Positions 24,208 to 36,292 of a stretch of DNA of 64,000 bases are shown here, piece after piece (the first letter of the stretch is position 1; each line of letters starts with the position of its first letter). Source of the stretch: Megalobrama amblycephala. Lineage: Eukaryota > Chordata > Actinopteri > Cypriniformes > Xenocyprididae. The stretch is from the NCBI RefSeq assembly GCF_018812025.1, contig NC_063051.1, forward strand, positions 4,403,896 through 4,467,895, written 5' to 3'. The notes beneath the pieces are model-generated. The model was not told where the DNA came from. It saw only the letters and a list, made by a program, of their open reading frames with translations, and did no database searches. Made by a program: the position numbers and the translations under genes.

Positions 24208-24284
24208 CTGTCGTATTAACGAAGCATATGTGAAAGGAGGTCGTACTTCAGCATTCATGTAGAACTCTTTGTTCTGGCCGATAT
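24208..24284 (-). CDS. foxp1: foxp1 exon w9: start of the forkhead domain
   Basis: Encodes the rest of Asp351 through window residue 376. [13 protein letters not shown] leads into the forkhead start [13 protein letters not shown] at residue 364. It is 77 nt, with acceptor gaacag and donor gtaaga. [12 protein letters not shown] is helix H1 of the forkhead and is nearly invariant in FOXP proteins. No ORF above the listing threshold covers this exon; it was found by eye from frame and splice sites. Confidence 0.96.
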
Positions 24285-25408
24285 CTGTTCACAAAGACCA
24301 GACAAAAAATATGAAGAACTGAACTAGAAAACCTGGTCACACTTTACATTACATTAATTTGTGACAGTGTATAGGGTAAATTGCAACTAAAAACCTTAAA
24401 CCTATTTTGCATATAAGAAGCATACAAGAGAATCCAAATTATGCACAAAAATCTCATTTTCATTACTGTGATTAAAAAAAAGAAAAAAAGTAAAGAAATA
24501 AACACAGTAATCATGTAATATTTAAAATTCTATAGCATTTATACACTAAAAAATGCTGGGTTGAAAATGGACAAACCCAGCAATTGGGTTGTTTTAACCC
24601 AGCAGTTGGGTTAAATGTTTGCCCAACCTGCTGGGTAGTTTTTATTTAACTCAACTATTGTTTAAAAATACTGTATTGCTTGCTTAAAATGAACCCAAAG
24701 TATGTTGGAAATAAACATTTATTAATATGTTTAATAAATGAACATTTATTAATACGTTTAATGAATAATAATTAAATAAATTGCTTATTAATAAATGTTC
24801 ACCTTTTGATTATTATTGTTGCCTCTAGTATTTATGTGTCTGATTTTTAATTTCCAACATATTTTGGATTCATTTTAAGCCAGCCATATAGTAGTTTTTA
24901 TCCAAGTTGGGTTAAATAAAACTGCCCAACACTTTGGGCAAAAATTTAACCCATTTTCAACCCAACTTAGGTTGTTTTTAACCCAGCATTTTTTTTTTTT
25001 TTTAGAATGTACATCATTGTATTAAAAATAATTGAATGACAGTAGTAAAATAGAATAATACAAAATCTAATGAGAATCAACACTGAGAAGAAATACAAAA
25101 TTAAAATAAATACATAAAATAAATCATAGACATATTACAGTAATGAGATTTTGTGTTTAATTTGTGCTGAAAATGTGTTTAATAGCCATGAAAATGATGT
25201 CAGAATGCAAAAAATCCTAAAATATGGTCAAATGTAATACAAACGTAATATATTAATTATATAATATATTAATATAATTGATTTTATTATTATTTTTAAA
25301 TTTTGGGGGAAAATATGACTTGGCATATTTTCGTAAGATTCACCAACTAATCCCAATGATTCAATCTATTGTATGTCACAAGGAAGCTTCCAAGCAGTCT
25401 GTGCGTAC
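24285..25408 (-). other. foxp1 intron w8-w9
   Basis: 1.1 kb, nearly half occupied by the 24544-25009 MITE. The remainder is AT-rich without features. Confidence 0.8.
24544..25009. mobile_element. MITE with TA target, 'aatgctgggtt' inverted repeats, 466 bp
   Basis: Starts cactaaaaaatgctgggtt and ends aacccagcatttttt...agaatg, flanked by TA on both sides. Inner words cccaacctgctgggt and taacccattttcaaccca repeat the motif. Common zebrafish/carp type. Confidence 0.85.
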
Positions 25409-25613
25409 CTGGAGATATGGGCATGTTGTACTTGTCCGAGTAGCGTCTGCGCATGGGGCCGACACTGTGCAGGCTGGTGGGGGTGATAACGGAGTGGGTT
25501 TGTGAGAGCGGCGTGAGGGGGGCAGTCGGGGTGGTGGGCGTCTGGGGTAAACTGAGGGGCGGCGAGGCCTCGGGAGCCGTCTTGGACAAAGTTACGTTGG
25601 AGACCAGGTTCAG
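25409..25613 (-). CDS. foxp1: foxp1 exon w8: CtBP motif and linker to forkhead
   Basis: Encodes window residues 283-350 plus one base of Asp351. It begins [11 protein letters not shown], then a Ser/Thr/Pro-rich stretch with [14 protein letters not shown], then [18 protein letters not shown]. It is 205 nt. The acceptor is ttttcag and the donor gtacgc is weak. GC content is clearly higher than in neighbouring introns. The overlapping reading frames are shadows. Confidence 0.96.
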
Positions 25614-25879
25614 CTGAAAAGCACAGAGCATTGTTAGTCACCACTGATGCCTGCGGATGCTAATTGTTAACACACTATCCAATCAATCTCTGCACCACAG
25701 AGGAGCATGTTGGTTTGTAAATATTTGTAAACACCATGCTTTCGCTTTCTGCGTCCATCATTCTGTGAGCAAATAGCGTACATCCCCTTGGTCGCCTCTT
25801 TGTTTGGTCTGCTGGCGTGCTCCCAGAATGCCTAGCTCACTCTCTTTGCTCTCAGGCGGCAGTAGCAGTCTTGCTGGCT

Positions 25880-26790
25880 GATGGAATGAGTTTCTCACCG
25901 AGCCCTAAGAGGCTCCTAATAAGCCGCAGACAGAGAGAGGTCAATCTACACTAATTACAGGCTCAAATTGTATTGTAAGGACCCTAATTAGTGGCTACTT
26001 ACAGGGGTGATACTACGATTAAACGTCACATTTGAATGACCCTCATCAGCCCGATGGTTTGGCATAAGATGGTTCTTCTGGAGAAATAGTTTCCAGAGAA
26101 ATACTTTCTTCCTCCCTTATCAAGTGGCACGATGTGGGGGTCTAGTAATAATGGCTATAAGGTAAACTAATTAACCAGCGGGTTCGTAAAGGTGCAGTCT
26201 CGCTTCCAACAGCTGCGTTGAGTCGTCAGTGTCAGATTTCCTCTTCTATTGGAGTGGAAAGCGCGAGCCTGACCCGACGCTCCTGCTATTAATTTGTAGG
26301 CGATGGGGAAAAAAAGCTAATGACACACATACATATTTCCCCACCAAATTGTTCTAATTGCTAATTTGCCAAAGGAGGCCTTGTTACCAAATTAAACATG
26401 ACTTCACTGGGAGGGTGGAAAAGCGACGAACGCACGGACAAGCGGAGAGGGGCAAAGAAAAAAAAACAATGAGAGGGCATGCGGAGGTGGTTTTTTCCGT
26501 CGTGCGCCCCAATCGCCTACAGATTGGGTGAGAAAATTAATGAAATGTCAAGGCTGTCAATTGCTTTGGAGGTATCAGATGTCTAATTTTGTTGTATAAT
26601 GGCGTAGTTGACAGTGCAGACGGCGGAAAGGCGAGTGAAAACCAACAGACAGTGTTTAACATCTAACCCCCCGCCACGCGGATACGTCGCAGGCCACGCA
26701 ATTACCACGCACCCTATTAACGGTCATTACCATACAGATGCTCCGTTTGATAGACAGGTACATAATAAAGAAATTTGAGGGATGACAGAA
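25880..26790. other. candidate conserved noncoding element, large, intron w7-w8
   Basis: About 900 repeat-free bases with cctaataagccgcagac, acactaattacaggctcaaa, accctaattagtggctac, ttctaattgctaattt and ggcaattaccacgc words. It is among the longest repeat-free intronic stretches of the window. Likely enhancer by analogy with other FOXP1 introns. Confidence 0.45.
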
Positions 26791-27099
26791 GCTTCATCCT
26801 TGACATGTCATTGTCTTCATGCCTATCTATCCTTTTTTTTGTTGTTAATTGGTTTCTTTCTGTGCTAAAATCACATTAGAAAACCGATAGTTCCGGTCTT
26901 AGATGCTGATTGGTCAATAACGTGATCCAGTCATGTTAAAATACACCATATACAGTAATACCAGTTATGATTCCTAGCTACTGTATATCACTGCACTGCC
27001 TTAGTCAGAGACTCTATTATATGTTTTAATGAATAATACAGATAATATTTTTAAAATATTTGTATTTATTTAGGAAGGCAAAGGAGTTGTTTGCAGGGT

Positions 27100-27383
27100 T
27101 ATCATCATTAATTAAAACTAAAACCATTAAAAAAAAACATTTTCATTACTAAAAAAATTAAATAAATAAATAAAAAACTAAAACTTAATAAAACATATTG
27201 TATAATATTTAATATCAATATTTATCTATATTAATATTAAAAGGAAAAAGTGATAAACACACAACATAATTACTAAAACTTCAACTAAACTTTTAAAATG
27301 AAAACAGGAAATATAAAAATCAAATTCAAAATATTAACAAAAACTATAATAGTATATAATTGATACTAAAATAACACTGGTTG
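27100..27383. repeat. dispersed A-rich repeat, second copy of the 7040 family
   Basis: Ends in ttgatactaaaataacactg like the 7040-7305 copy, with the same actaaaac and atataaaaat words. Confidence 0.55.
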
Positions 27384-27544
27384 TTTGTCATTCACTTTTG
27401 ATTTTTCTTATTAAAGAAAATTTAGCAAGTAATGCGAAAGCTGTTTTTAAACAAATAAATGTACAAATTTTAAATGAAAAATGGAAGTTTTAGATGTTAG
27501 TCTAAATATTTGCATACTTTAAAGACTAAAACACACACGCTTGG

Positions 27545-27595
27545 TGTTCATGTTTTATGGGGACATTCCATAGACATTTTGTCCCCCCTTCCACT
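27545..27595. repeat. fragment of a common fish repeat
   Basis: ttcatgttttatggggacat then tccatagac is a recognisable terminal piece of a widespread zebrafish repeat. Only this end is present. Confidence 0.5.
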
Positions 27596-29156
27596 CCCCC
27601 TCTCAGTTTGGGCCAGAGGTTTTCAATAGTATGGACTTATTCAACCTCTGTGCACATCAGCTAGCTTTGTTACCTATATTCCTCATCCACAGCGAGTAGC
27701 CTCTACAATAGGCCAGACAGGAGAGTAATGGCCCTCCCTTTGTCTCCCATACCATTTGGGTGCTCTCCAATATGCCCGCAAAATGAGACTTCAAAATGAA
27801 AATAATTAAATGGTAATTGGTGATCTAATTATACTGGCTTTGACTTGCCAAGCTGCCATGGAAAACAGAAGACGAGCTGCTAAAAAAAGCTAAACAAACA
27901 ACAACAAAAAAATCTGCTGTTTAATTATGGACAGTGAAAAGGTCAGATCACTGACGAGAACGCTTAGTGACACCTTCGTTCGTAAACTTGTGCATGCACA
28001 TGTGCACACACAAACACAAACAACTGTAGCCTGAGGCAAAATATCTCTTAAAATGAGCTGTTGATAAATATGAATGTTATTGGGGCAAGATTAATGAGCA
28101 GTATATCAGACCGCAAAAAACATCTAATTTGTTCATGAGTAAAATCGTGACTCTAAAACTAAAGACACATTTCAAAGTAAGCCAAGATAATTTGAAATAA
28201 ATGTCAAGGCTTTTAGCACAACAATGCTGTTATGTAAAACATCACAAAATGGAGGCTCTGTAAACACATTTCAAGTAATGCTAAAATTAAATAATGGCTT
28301 CTGACCATCGAGCATACAGTACACAAAAACAATAATAGCACCTCATAATAAAGTAGTTTATGTAAGGGTCCTCCTCTCTGCTACAAGCCGCTGCACCTCC
28401 AACCCGCAGGGAGAGATGGCCGGCTAACAACACTATCGATATCTGAGACAGATTTTTATACATAAGCGTCACCACGTCAGACACCTCTGTACAAATGCTA
28501 ATCCAAACAATCAGCATGTGACAGAGGCAAAGATCCACTGAATGAACTATTGCCACTCGCCGTTCCAGGACAACATCTCTGGGCTCCTGAGCAGTAAATA
28601 AATGATCAGCGTGCTCAGCAAACTGAAGAGAGGAGACTGTGACTGATTCATGATCGATTTTAATTTTTGAAATGGTTTGTGAACCCTTGTTTTCCATTAA
28701 TTATTGTAAAATAATTTCTAAGGAATATGTTTTAACTGTATGAACAACTGTAACCTATAACATGTTCCAACAATGTTGGAAATTAATAAAAGAAAGAAAG
28801 TAACAATAAGATGCATCCCAATTTAAAAACTTTGCCTTAAACGAATGCACTTTCATATGTTTCAGTGTGTAAAGTATGCAAAAATATATCAGCATTTTTC
28901 ATTTAAAAATGCAAGTTTAGTCAGTAAAAAACAGCTTTCTCACCTTTCTTGCCAAATGTTCTTTAACAAGAAAAGTCATGACAAACAACTGTGAACAGTA
29001 TAACACGTAAAAGCAAGCAGAGAGGTACACTCCAAAAATCCACCTGAGAAAGTGTATCATCTATGCACATTTGGCAAACTATTTTCAACATACTATCACA
29101 GTTGGTGCACACTAATTCTTATCTCATATGCTATTTAGGATGGATAGTGTACTCAC

Positions 29157-29240
29157 TGGCTGTGGGGTGGGTTTGGGCTCTGTAGACTTCACATGAAGAT
29201 GAGTCATCATGGCTTGGAGACGCTCTTTGTCTTTCGCTAA
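29157..29240 (-). CDS. foxp1: foxp1 exon w7: leucine zipper, second half
   Basis: Encodes window residues 255-282, [18 protein letters not shown] and a Pro-rich tail ending TPQP. It completes the zipper begun in w6. It is 84 nt, phase 0 at both ends. The acceptor is an unusual aag (attaaag) and the donor is gtgagt. The final Pro joins Leu-Asn-Leu of w8 to make the PLNL motif, the CtBP co-repressor docking motif described for FOXP1 and FOXP2. Confidence 0.96.
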
Positions 29241-29450
29241 CTTTAATTAGAAAAACAGAGAAAGAGACATAAAAATGATAATAAAAATGAGAAAAGATCT
29301 TTTTTTTACATGCATTTTAGTGCAATATACTCTCAGCTATCACTAAAACAAATAACCCCTTGTGGAAGGACAACTAACATATGAATGTTTATTCATGACA
29401 TACATGTACTCAGAATGTGCCTGTGACCTTTACACTTGATACAGAGACAC

Positions 29451-30192
29451 AACCCTAATGCACGGCTCACACTGGAGGAGTTCTGGAATCTGGTTGCAGC
29501 ACACACATAAGGAGAATCTTCACAGATTTTATTCTCGGAAAATCTCAAACATGCACACACTACAAGATTTGAAATTTGTAGCGCAGCACACATTACGGGA
29601 TATTATTAAGATTATCATAACCAGAAGAGCATCTCACGTGATTTCATTGGGAAGCGGATGTCGTCACTGACATAAACAGGTATATTTACATTTGCTAGCA
29701 GCTTTCTACACTCACCCGGTATGTTTAAAACCATAGCGATTTCTCCTCAGCTTTTCTCTTTGTCCGTACGGTTGTGTCATGTTTTTAAAGACGTGTTATT
29801 CAAGGAGTTGTGTTATTGCAACACTTCAACGCACCGTTCCGCCATCTCCACTGTCCAACGGACCCATACAGCAGCTGGTTTTGCGGTCGCAATTTCAAAA
29901 GCGCTCTCGTTCACTTCTCTTATTGGCTGTTGTTAAAGAACTGACGTAATCTTCCCGATTTAAAATTCTAAATATCAAACATGTTTGATATGATCAGGGT
30001 GGCCCCGATTTGTGTGAGAACAGATCGGGAGGTGCAAGATTCGATCTGCGAACGCCTCATTACCAGATAATCTGTGCCGAACATCGGAGCCGATCGAGGT
30101 CCTTGACAAGATTTTTTCTCCGATTCTCGGGAGGGGAAAATCGGGCATGAATCGGCCTAAAACTCCTGTAGTGTGAGCCAGGCATAAGGGTT
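29451..30192. mobile_element. DNA-transposon derivative with ~32-bp terminal inverted repeats, 742 bp
   Basis: Left aaccctaatgcacggctcac ... ggaggagtt and right aactcctgtagtgtgagcca ... ggcataagggtt are inverted copies. The interior has no intact ORF. The sub-terminal part at about 29990-30150 has repeated gatcgg words. Confidence 0.8.
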
Positions 30193-30309
30193 TATTAGCA
30201 AATGAGAATGAACACACACACTCTAGCCTTCAGTCATGGTTACTTCAGCCAAAGTAAATCCACATTGAACATTAGAGGACCTCCCTGATCTCCACACACT
30301 CTGATCTGC

Positions 30310-30422
30310 ACTGCGTTTCCCAAAAACATTGTTAGTCTAAGTAAATCTTAAAAACCATTGGCACTAATGGTCTTGGTCTCTATGATCTACTTAGGCTTGC
30401 TTTTGGGGAACACAGCCCAGTT
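30310..30422. mobile_element. short MITE with 'gtttcccaaaa' inverted ends
   Basis: ctgcgtttcccaaaaac at the left and gcttttggggaacacagccc at the right form an imperfect inverted pair. Typical of a frequent zebrafish element. Confidence 0.65.
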
Positions 30423-31381
30423 CTGCTCCCCTCAGCTGCTACCGTACTTCTTCTGGATCTAAACTGTATGTGTGGTCCTTTAAATATCTCTCTCTCTCTC
30501 TGCTTTGGTGTAGTATAGAAGAAAGGTTTAAAGACTTTATCGGCATCATGGCAATCCTTTGCATAAAAGCCTAATTTTATTCTGAGCATTTGAACAGAGT
30601 ATAAATGGCTAATATATGGACAGATGAGCATGCAGAGAGAGAACGATCACTCTACTTTGATGCCTGGGGTGAATTTTCCCAGCATGCATAAAGGTCCTCC
30701 AATTAAAAAAGTTGTATACATTAAGAAATTAAAATGTTGATGAAAATATTGAGCTGGATTTGACCTCAAATTGCCTGCATGAGCACAACAGTTCAATGTG
30801 TAAACTGCTGCACAATGGCTCGGGCACTTTCTAATGCGATCTGACTGAATCCAAGAGTGAATCAGTCTCGCTTCTCCTTTTGAAACCAAAACTCTGTATT
30901 ACTTACCATATATCTCCAGATCTATGATGCCATTCAGTGAGCATTTGTCACGATTAATGTGTATTAACAAGCAATGCAATACAATAAACAATATGAGTCA
31001 ATGAATTCATTGAAATGACTTGTAGTGTACCCACCATTGTTGGTGTGCCTGGGTTTTTTCACAAAGTGTTTTATTGTGGTGCCAAATAGTTAAAAGTCAT
31101 AAACGACTTTAAAACCCAGTAAAATTGGAAATGTAATTATCTTGTGGAGTTAGCCCCAGGGCACTCCATATATCTTTGCCTGGCTGTCATGCGAACATAA
31201 CACATTTTTAATGACTGGTTACTCACAATTGTACAAAATAATTTCATTTTTATCCCTCCCTCTTCTATCTCTGAGCTGCTACTTGAGAGAAAACGATTGA
31301 GAGAGAGAGAGAGAGACAGACAAGAATCAAAGTTTCGATGAAGCCAGAAAAGGAGATGAACGAAGAGAAATGAGATGATAC

Positions 31382-31469
31382 CTGCAGTTCCAGCTGTTGA
31401 ACTACTTGCATCTGTACCCTGCACTGCGCCGTGCTCCTGTCATCCAAGGCATGTTCATTATTCAGATGT
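31382..31469 (-). CDS. foxp1: foxp1 exon w6: zinc-finger His ligands and start of leucine zipper
   Basis: Encodes the end of Lys225 through window residue 254. HLNNEH supplies zinc ligands His226 and His231. [21 protein letters not shown] begins the zipper that mediates FOXP dimerisation. It is 88 nt and cannot be skipped without a frameshift. The acceptor ctgtag is preceded by a (CU)~20 microsatellite serving as its pyrimidine tract. The donor gtatca is weak. Confidence 0.97.
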
Positions 31470-31470
31470 C

Positions 31471-31472
<2 letters not shown>

Positions 31473-31513
<41 letters not shown>
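31473..31513. repeat. (AG)~20 microsatellite forming the w6 pyrimidine tract
   Basis: On the transcript it reads (CU)~20 and ends 4 nt before the w6 exon, so it is itself the polypyrimidine tract of that acceptor. Confidence 0.95.
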
Positions 31514-31516
<3 letters not shown>

Positions 31517-31789
31517 AGATAGAGAGAGCAGCCTTCATTTTAGTACCATATTTTACAGCCATCTATTAAACATTTGATAAAACTTTCATGGTAAAATATT
31601 GAATTACATTATCTGCACATTCTGCAGGGCAGTCATTTATTTCCCCATATTGAAAAAGTGAAAATGGCCTGAGATGCACGCATACTAAAATGATAAAAAG
31701 TAAATAAAGCCAATGTCCACACATCCACAAATATCAAATTCCCCAAACACAAATGAAGAGTGTTCTAACAAGATCTCTGCATTACCGGA

Positions 31790-33780
31790 AATAGAAGCGC
31801 TCTTTACATGCCTCATGCATAATTCACGAAGTGGCCGTTTCCATGCAAACCTACAGAAACGAAGTTGAGCGGACGGGAAAAGCGCCTCACCAAAACTCAG
31901 GTAAAATAAAAATTGATATTATAAATCGGCCGACGTGCACTCCACAACCCTCCCAGCTTTTAAAATTAAATGGATTCTTCTTATTTTTGGTGGCTTCCGC
32001 AGTTAATTATGTCATCTAGATTAAGAGAACTCAAATGAAGCCAGGAGGAAAAAGGCAAAGGACAACAAGGAGAAAAGAGATGGAATCTGTCATAAACTTG
32101 AATTATGAATATAATTATGCATGATTATTTTATACCGCCAAGACCTTTTTTTCTCCCCCGCACGTTTATAACTAATCTAAATAAGTAGCTGGCCTCGGCA
32201 AAGCAGGCCAAGCTTTCCTTTTTTTTTTTTTTTTTTTTTTTACCTCTTCTCTTTTTTTTGTGGTGATTTATATAAAATGGTGGAGATAAGACTCACGACT
32301 GAAGGAAATATGATTGGAGGATTTTTATCAGCCCTCGCATGAATTATGGTTTGAAAATGCTTATGCAGGGGCATTTCATTAATCATTTAATCATAATCCG
32401 TGCAGGATGTTTGAACTGATTTCACAAATACCCTTTCATTTCACTACTTCATTATGCCCGCTAATGGATCCAATATATTATATATATCATAAATTATATC
32501 GCATCTTCGCTGACCATGTAGGTCACTGTCACCAGGCAGAGGCTGGTGGAACGGAACAGTACCGTTTTCCATGCGCTCGTCTTCCCAAATGTAGGTTTAC
32601 AGTCTTCTGCCGCAAATCAAAATGTCGTACCCAGACCTGAGCAGGGGCCGAGACAAGGGGAGCCAGAACTGATGTTGATGGCGTAATAAATTTGGTGAGG
32701 TGGCGTGACATGATGGCAGCGGCGCCATTATTAAGAATAAAGACAACATACGAGCATGGCTGAAGATACATGTGGGGAAAACACACTCGACAACACTCGT
32801 GACAGAGAGCGGTTTTGACTTCGGAAGTGGAGCACTCAACCTTGAAAGGGAAATGATCTAAATGAGCGTCAAAACGGACTCTGTTTTCCTTCAGAACGAG
32901 CATATAAATACCAGGTGTCTTTTTGAACATTGACACAGCGTGAACGCACCTTTAAATATATTCTGAATAGATCGTTTCCTAAAAATAACACGAGGATTAG
33001 GGACGGCGAGTGTTTTAACGTGGCCATGATAAATCCACACCTTGTTTAAAACCATATTATGTCTGTTCTGGCTCCCAACATTAATCAACTGAAAACAAGC
33101 CGCTTTTGAAGTCAGGGAAGGTTGAAGAGGGATCATGTAAACATTTCAAAACAACCACCCAGTTTTCATTTGCGGGGAGATAAAATAGGTACAGAGCGTC
33201 TCGCATTTTCAATGAACATGGCTGGACGTGACATGCTTTGGAATTCGTAGTTCGCATCACCCAGCGAGCCCCCGCTACCTCTTTTCATCCTTTGTTACAG
33301 TGGACGTTTCTCTTTTTTCTCCGTCCTCTCCTCCGTTCCGTCTAATGACATGTAGAGTCACAGTGCATAATTAATAGGAAATGAAATATTCAAATGGCCC
33401 TTAATGCAGCCTCTCGGAAGAGTGTCTGGACAAGAGGAGCTCCGGAGAACGGCAGAATTGACATCGGGAAAGACTATGAGCGCTGGCATGTGTCACTTTC
33501 TGGACTTCAAAGGAAGGCTGTTTAAAAGCTTTCTGGCAGGATGACAGCTCCTAATGTAAATGGCCACAATAAAACAAGTTAAATAGACATTACTTAAACA
33601 GTCAGCATTTTACATATCACTGAAGCTAGCTGCCCAGGTTTTAATGATGCTCCGGGAGGCTGACGCCCAGAAAGACTTTTCTACTACAGCGTTGACTGGG
33701 CGAACTATTGTTTATTCCCAAACACACGCAGCTGTTGTTTCGATAGCTAAACATCCGTCTGTTGTTCCTTATCTTCTTGC
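31790..33780. other. candidate conserved noncoding region, intron w5-w6
   Basis: Mostly repeat-free, apart from a T run. Enhancer-like words include catgcataattcac, tatgaatataattatgcatg, catttcattaatcatttaat and cagtgcataattaatagg. Probably several elements rather than one. Composition only. Confidence 0.4.
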
Positions 33781-35545
33781 ATTACGTAAAAGAATTATGC
33801 TTATCTACTGATTTTATTTACTCGTACTGCTTGTCCTTGATGGGTAAACACACTTTCCAGGATGGGAAATACAATGTGCGTGTTTGCGGTAGGTAACCGT
33901 AAGCAGAAACCAGTTCTAAGACAAATACTCTACAAACCGTATTCAAATCATAAAGCAACGTGAATTTTAAAAAAGATAAATAAAAGACGACACCGAAACT
34001 CACACGTACTGAGTTCGACTTTTCAAATATCCCTGGTCATGAATGCCCTTGACCTCTTGTAAAAGCATCCAAGCTGTTATATGAACCTTCGCCCCACCCT
34101 TCCTGTTCTGCTGGAAACACAAACATCACAACTGGTTTTATTTATTTTTTATTTATTGGAACTGTTATCATTCAGCACGACTAGGTATGAGATGTTTACT
34201 TTTAAACACATATGGCAATAAATATCCATATGGTTTAAAACAACACTGCCACATGTCTCGTTTGTTGTTGCTGGCTCGGCTGGCGGAGATCAGGGTGATG
34301 TTAGCGCGCATCTCTCACCGTTTCTCACTACGTCGCCCCGGGCGCCCATCTCTAGCTACCCAGAAAACTCTTATCTTCCAGCTAATTTACTCCCTGATTT
34401 CTGTTTATGGTTCTTCAGGCCTTTCGGGTGGAGGATGTACATGTGGGAATGTTTAGCACATGGACGGTTAACACCTTCAGCGTGCCAGCTGAACTCTCAC
34501 CCAGCCTCGCTTTTTACAAAGACGGCTTTGTAGCGCGTCTCCAAATGTTTTCTCAGCATGTTCCAAGCAGTTTAGGGCAGGCAAGAAAAGTAAACAAGAT
34601 GTTGCCATGATAAAAACACTTGTGTAAACATCACAGAGTGTACTTAAAGAGAGCACTTCTCTCTCTCCAGCTCACTCTTTTTCAGCTCTGAAATGCTAAT
34701 TTCTCTTATTTCAATAAGCAAATGGTGAATCATGGGTTTGGCCAATAGAAAAAAGGCAACGATGTGAACCACAATCCAAAAACATATCAGATCCGTGGTT
34801 TAGAAACTCCAGGGTAGCAAAACTTTCTTTCTAAGCTCGTGGAAAGAGCGAATGCACTTCTTCACATTTTTCTCCACAGGTAAACACAGATTCAAGATAG
34901 ATTGTTATTATCTGCAAAAGAGCCTGAGCCGGTTTTAAACATGCCTTCAAATGAACTGGCACAAGGAGCCTGCTATTTGAAACACAAACTACGACCCTGA
35001 AAAAAACAGAGGTGGAAAATGAAAAAAATAAAAACACACAAGACTGAGAAAAGGGGTAGCAGTGCAGCTGTGGTTCTGCTTACCACTCGTTTTTCTCCTT
35101 GGTCTTGGCTTGTGGGTCTTTAATTCGGGCTTGTTTTAGTTTGAACCCGGGATAATGGAACAGTGTCATATCTTGTTTAGAGTGGGACTAATCCAGCCTG
35201 ACACACACTCACTGATCTGCTGCCACACAGCACATGTTTTCATCATCTCATCACAAACACACACACATAGTGGAGATTAAGTGAGACCAGGTCTTCCTTA
35301 GAGAAGGGATCAGGGTGAACGCTGTGTAAACCGTGCACCTTTAGCCTGATCTTTGGTTTAGGTGTTATTAAGGGAGCGTGCTGCTGTGTGTTGGCCGGTA
35401 TAGACTGGACTTTAACAGCATGGACGGGTCAGGCTTGATTCAGTTGAGTTAATACATAGTGGGCAGGTGAACAGACACTGGTTGCAGGTAAAACCAATGC
35501 AACAGTCAGAGCTGTGGTGAAGGGATTAGTGCACATACTTTAGGC

Positions 35546-35728
35546 CAGGGCTGGGCAAATTCGGTCCTGGAGGGCCACTGTCCTGCAGAGTTTAGCTGCA
35601 ACCCTGATAAAACTCACCTGCATGTAATCCTGAATACCTTGATTAGCTGGTTCAGGTGTGTTTGATTAGGGTTGGAGCAAAACTCTGCAGGGACAGCGGC
35701 CCTCCAGGACCGAGTTTGCCCACCCCTG
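35546..35728. mobile_element. hAT-type MITE, 183 bp, with perfect 8-bp target duplication
   Basis: Inverted ends cagggctgggc / gcccacccctg with longer pairing (cctggagggcc / ggccctccagg, ctgcagagttt / aactctgcag). Flanked by ctttaggc at 35538-35545 and again at 35729-35736. The exact duplication shows a young insertion of hAT type. Confidence 0.92.
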
Positions 35729-35733
35729 CTTTA

Positions 35734-36292
35734 GGCCCCGTTTACACCTGGGCCACTTAAGATGCGTTTTGGTCAATCAAATCACAGGTGGATGAGAAAG
35801 ACACATACAGATCTACACCTGGTGTTTCAATCCGTCTCTTGTGTCCACTTTGACCACTTCTGTCCTGATTACTTTGAGGGGAGGGTCTATAGGTAGGTAA
35901 ATGTATGGGCTTCTTCGGAAGTTTTGATTTAATAACCGTGCACAAATTGCATATGAACAGAGAGCATCAGCTTTCGTTTCTGCTCTGACAGCCGTGAGAC
36001 CGTGCTGAACACGGTAAGTGCGTGTTAGAAAACTGAAATGTTTAGAGAACATTGTGCTTAGTATGTTTTTCATCTTCAAACCAAACCTATGGCTTCAGCC
36101 AGCTAAGTTTAAATCACGTCTGGCTAGTGCGCTTCACATAACATTTGTGTCGGTAGGCGGAGAGTAGGTGGTCTTTAGCGGCTGTTTGAACACTTTCAAC
36201 CACATGAACGTCTACACCATGAACGCAATCCGGTCGAATGCGTTTTTGACTACCTCTGGAATTGGTCAAAGTGGACAAACTTAAAATGTTTT
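35734..36292. mobile_element. DNA-transposon derivative, 'ggccccgtttacacctgg' family
   Basis: Left end ggccccgtttacacctgg ... aagatgcgttttggtca. Right end ttggtcaaagtggacaaac ... gttttacacccc, an imperfect inverted pair. Frequent in zebrafish. The neighbouring hAT MITE has inserted at its left edge. Confidence 0.65.

Larger units (their letters stand above)
25614..29156 (-). other. foxp1 intron w7-w8
   Basis: 3.5 kb. Candidate conserved block at 25880-26790, dispersed repeats at 27100-27383 and 27545-27595. The stretches 27600-29156 show no gene; the ORF at 28287-28697 lacks any family feature. Confidence 0.75.
29241..31381 (-). other. foxp1 intron w6-w7
   Basis: 2.1 kb. Contains two MITEs (29451-30192 and 30310-30422). 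No gene or other strong signal is seen in the rest. Confidence 0.8.

Noticed and set aside
28287..28697. 136-aa minus-strand ORF
   Set aside because: Intronic, with no homology-like pattern or splice sites in frame with foxp1.
32529..32936. 135-aa minus-strand ORF
   Set aside because: Within a candidate noncoding block of intron w5-w6; no family features and overlaps another equally unconvincing ORF.
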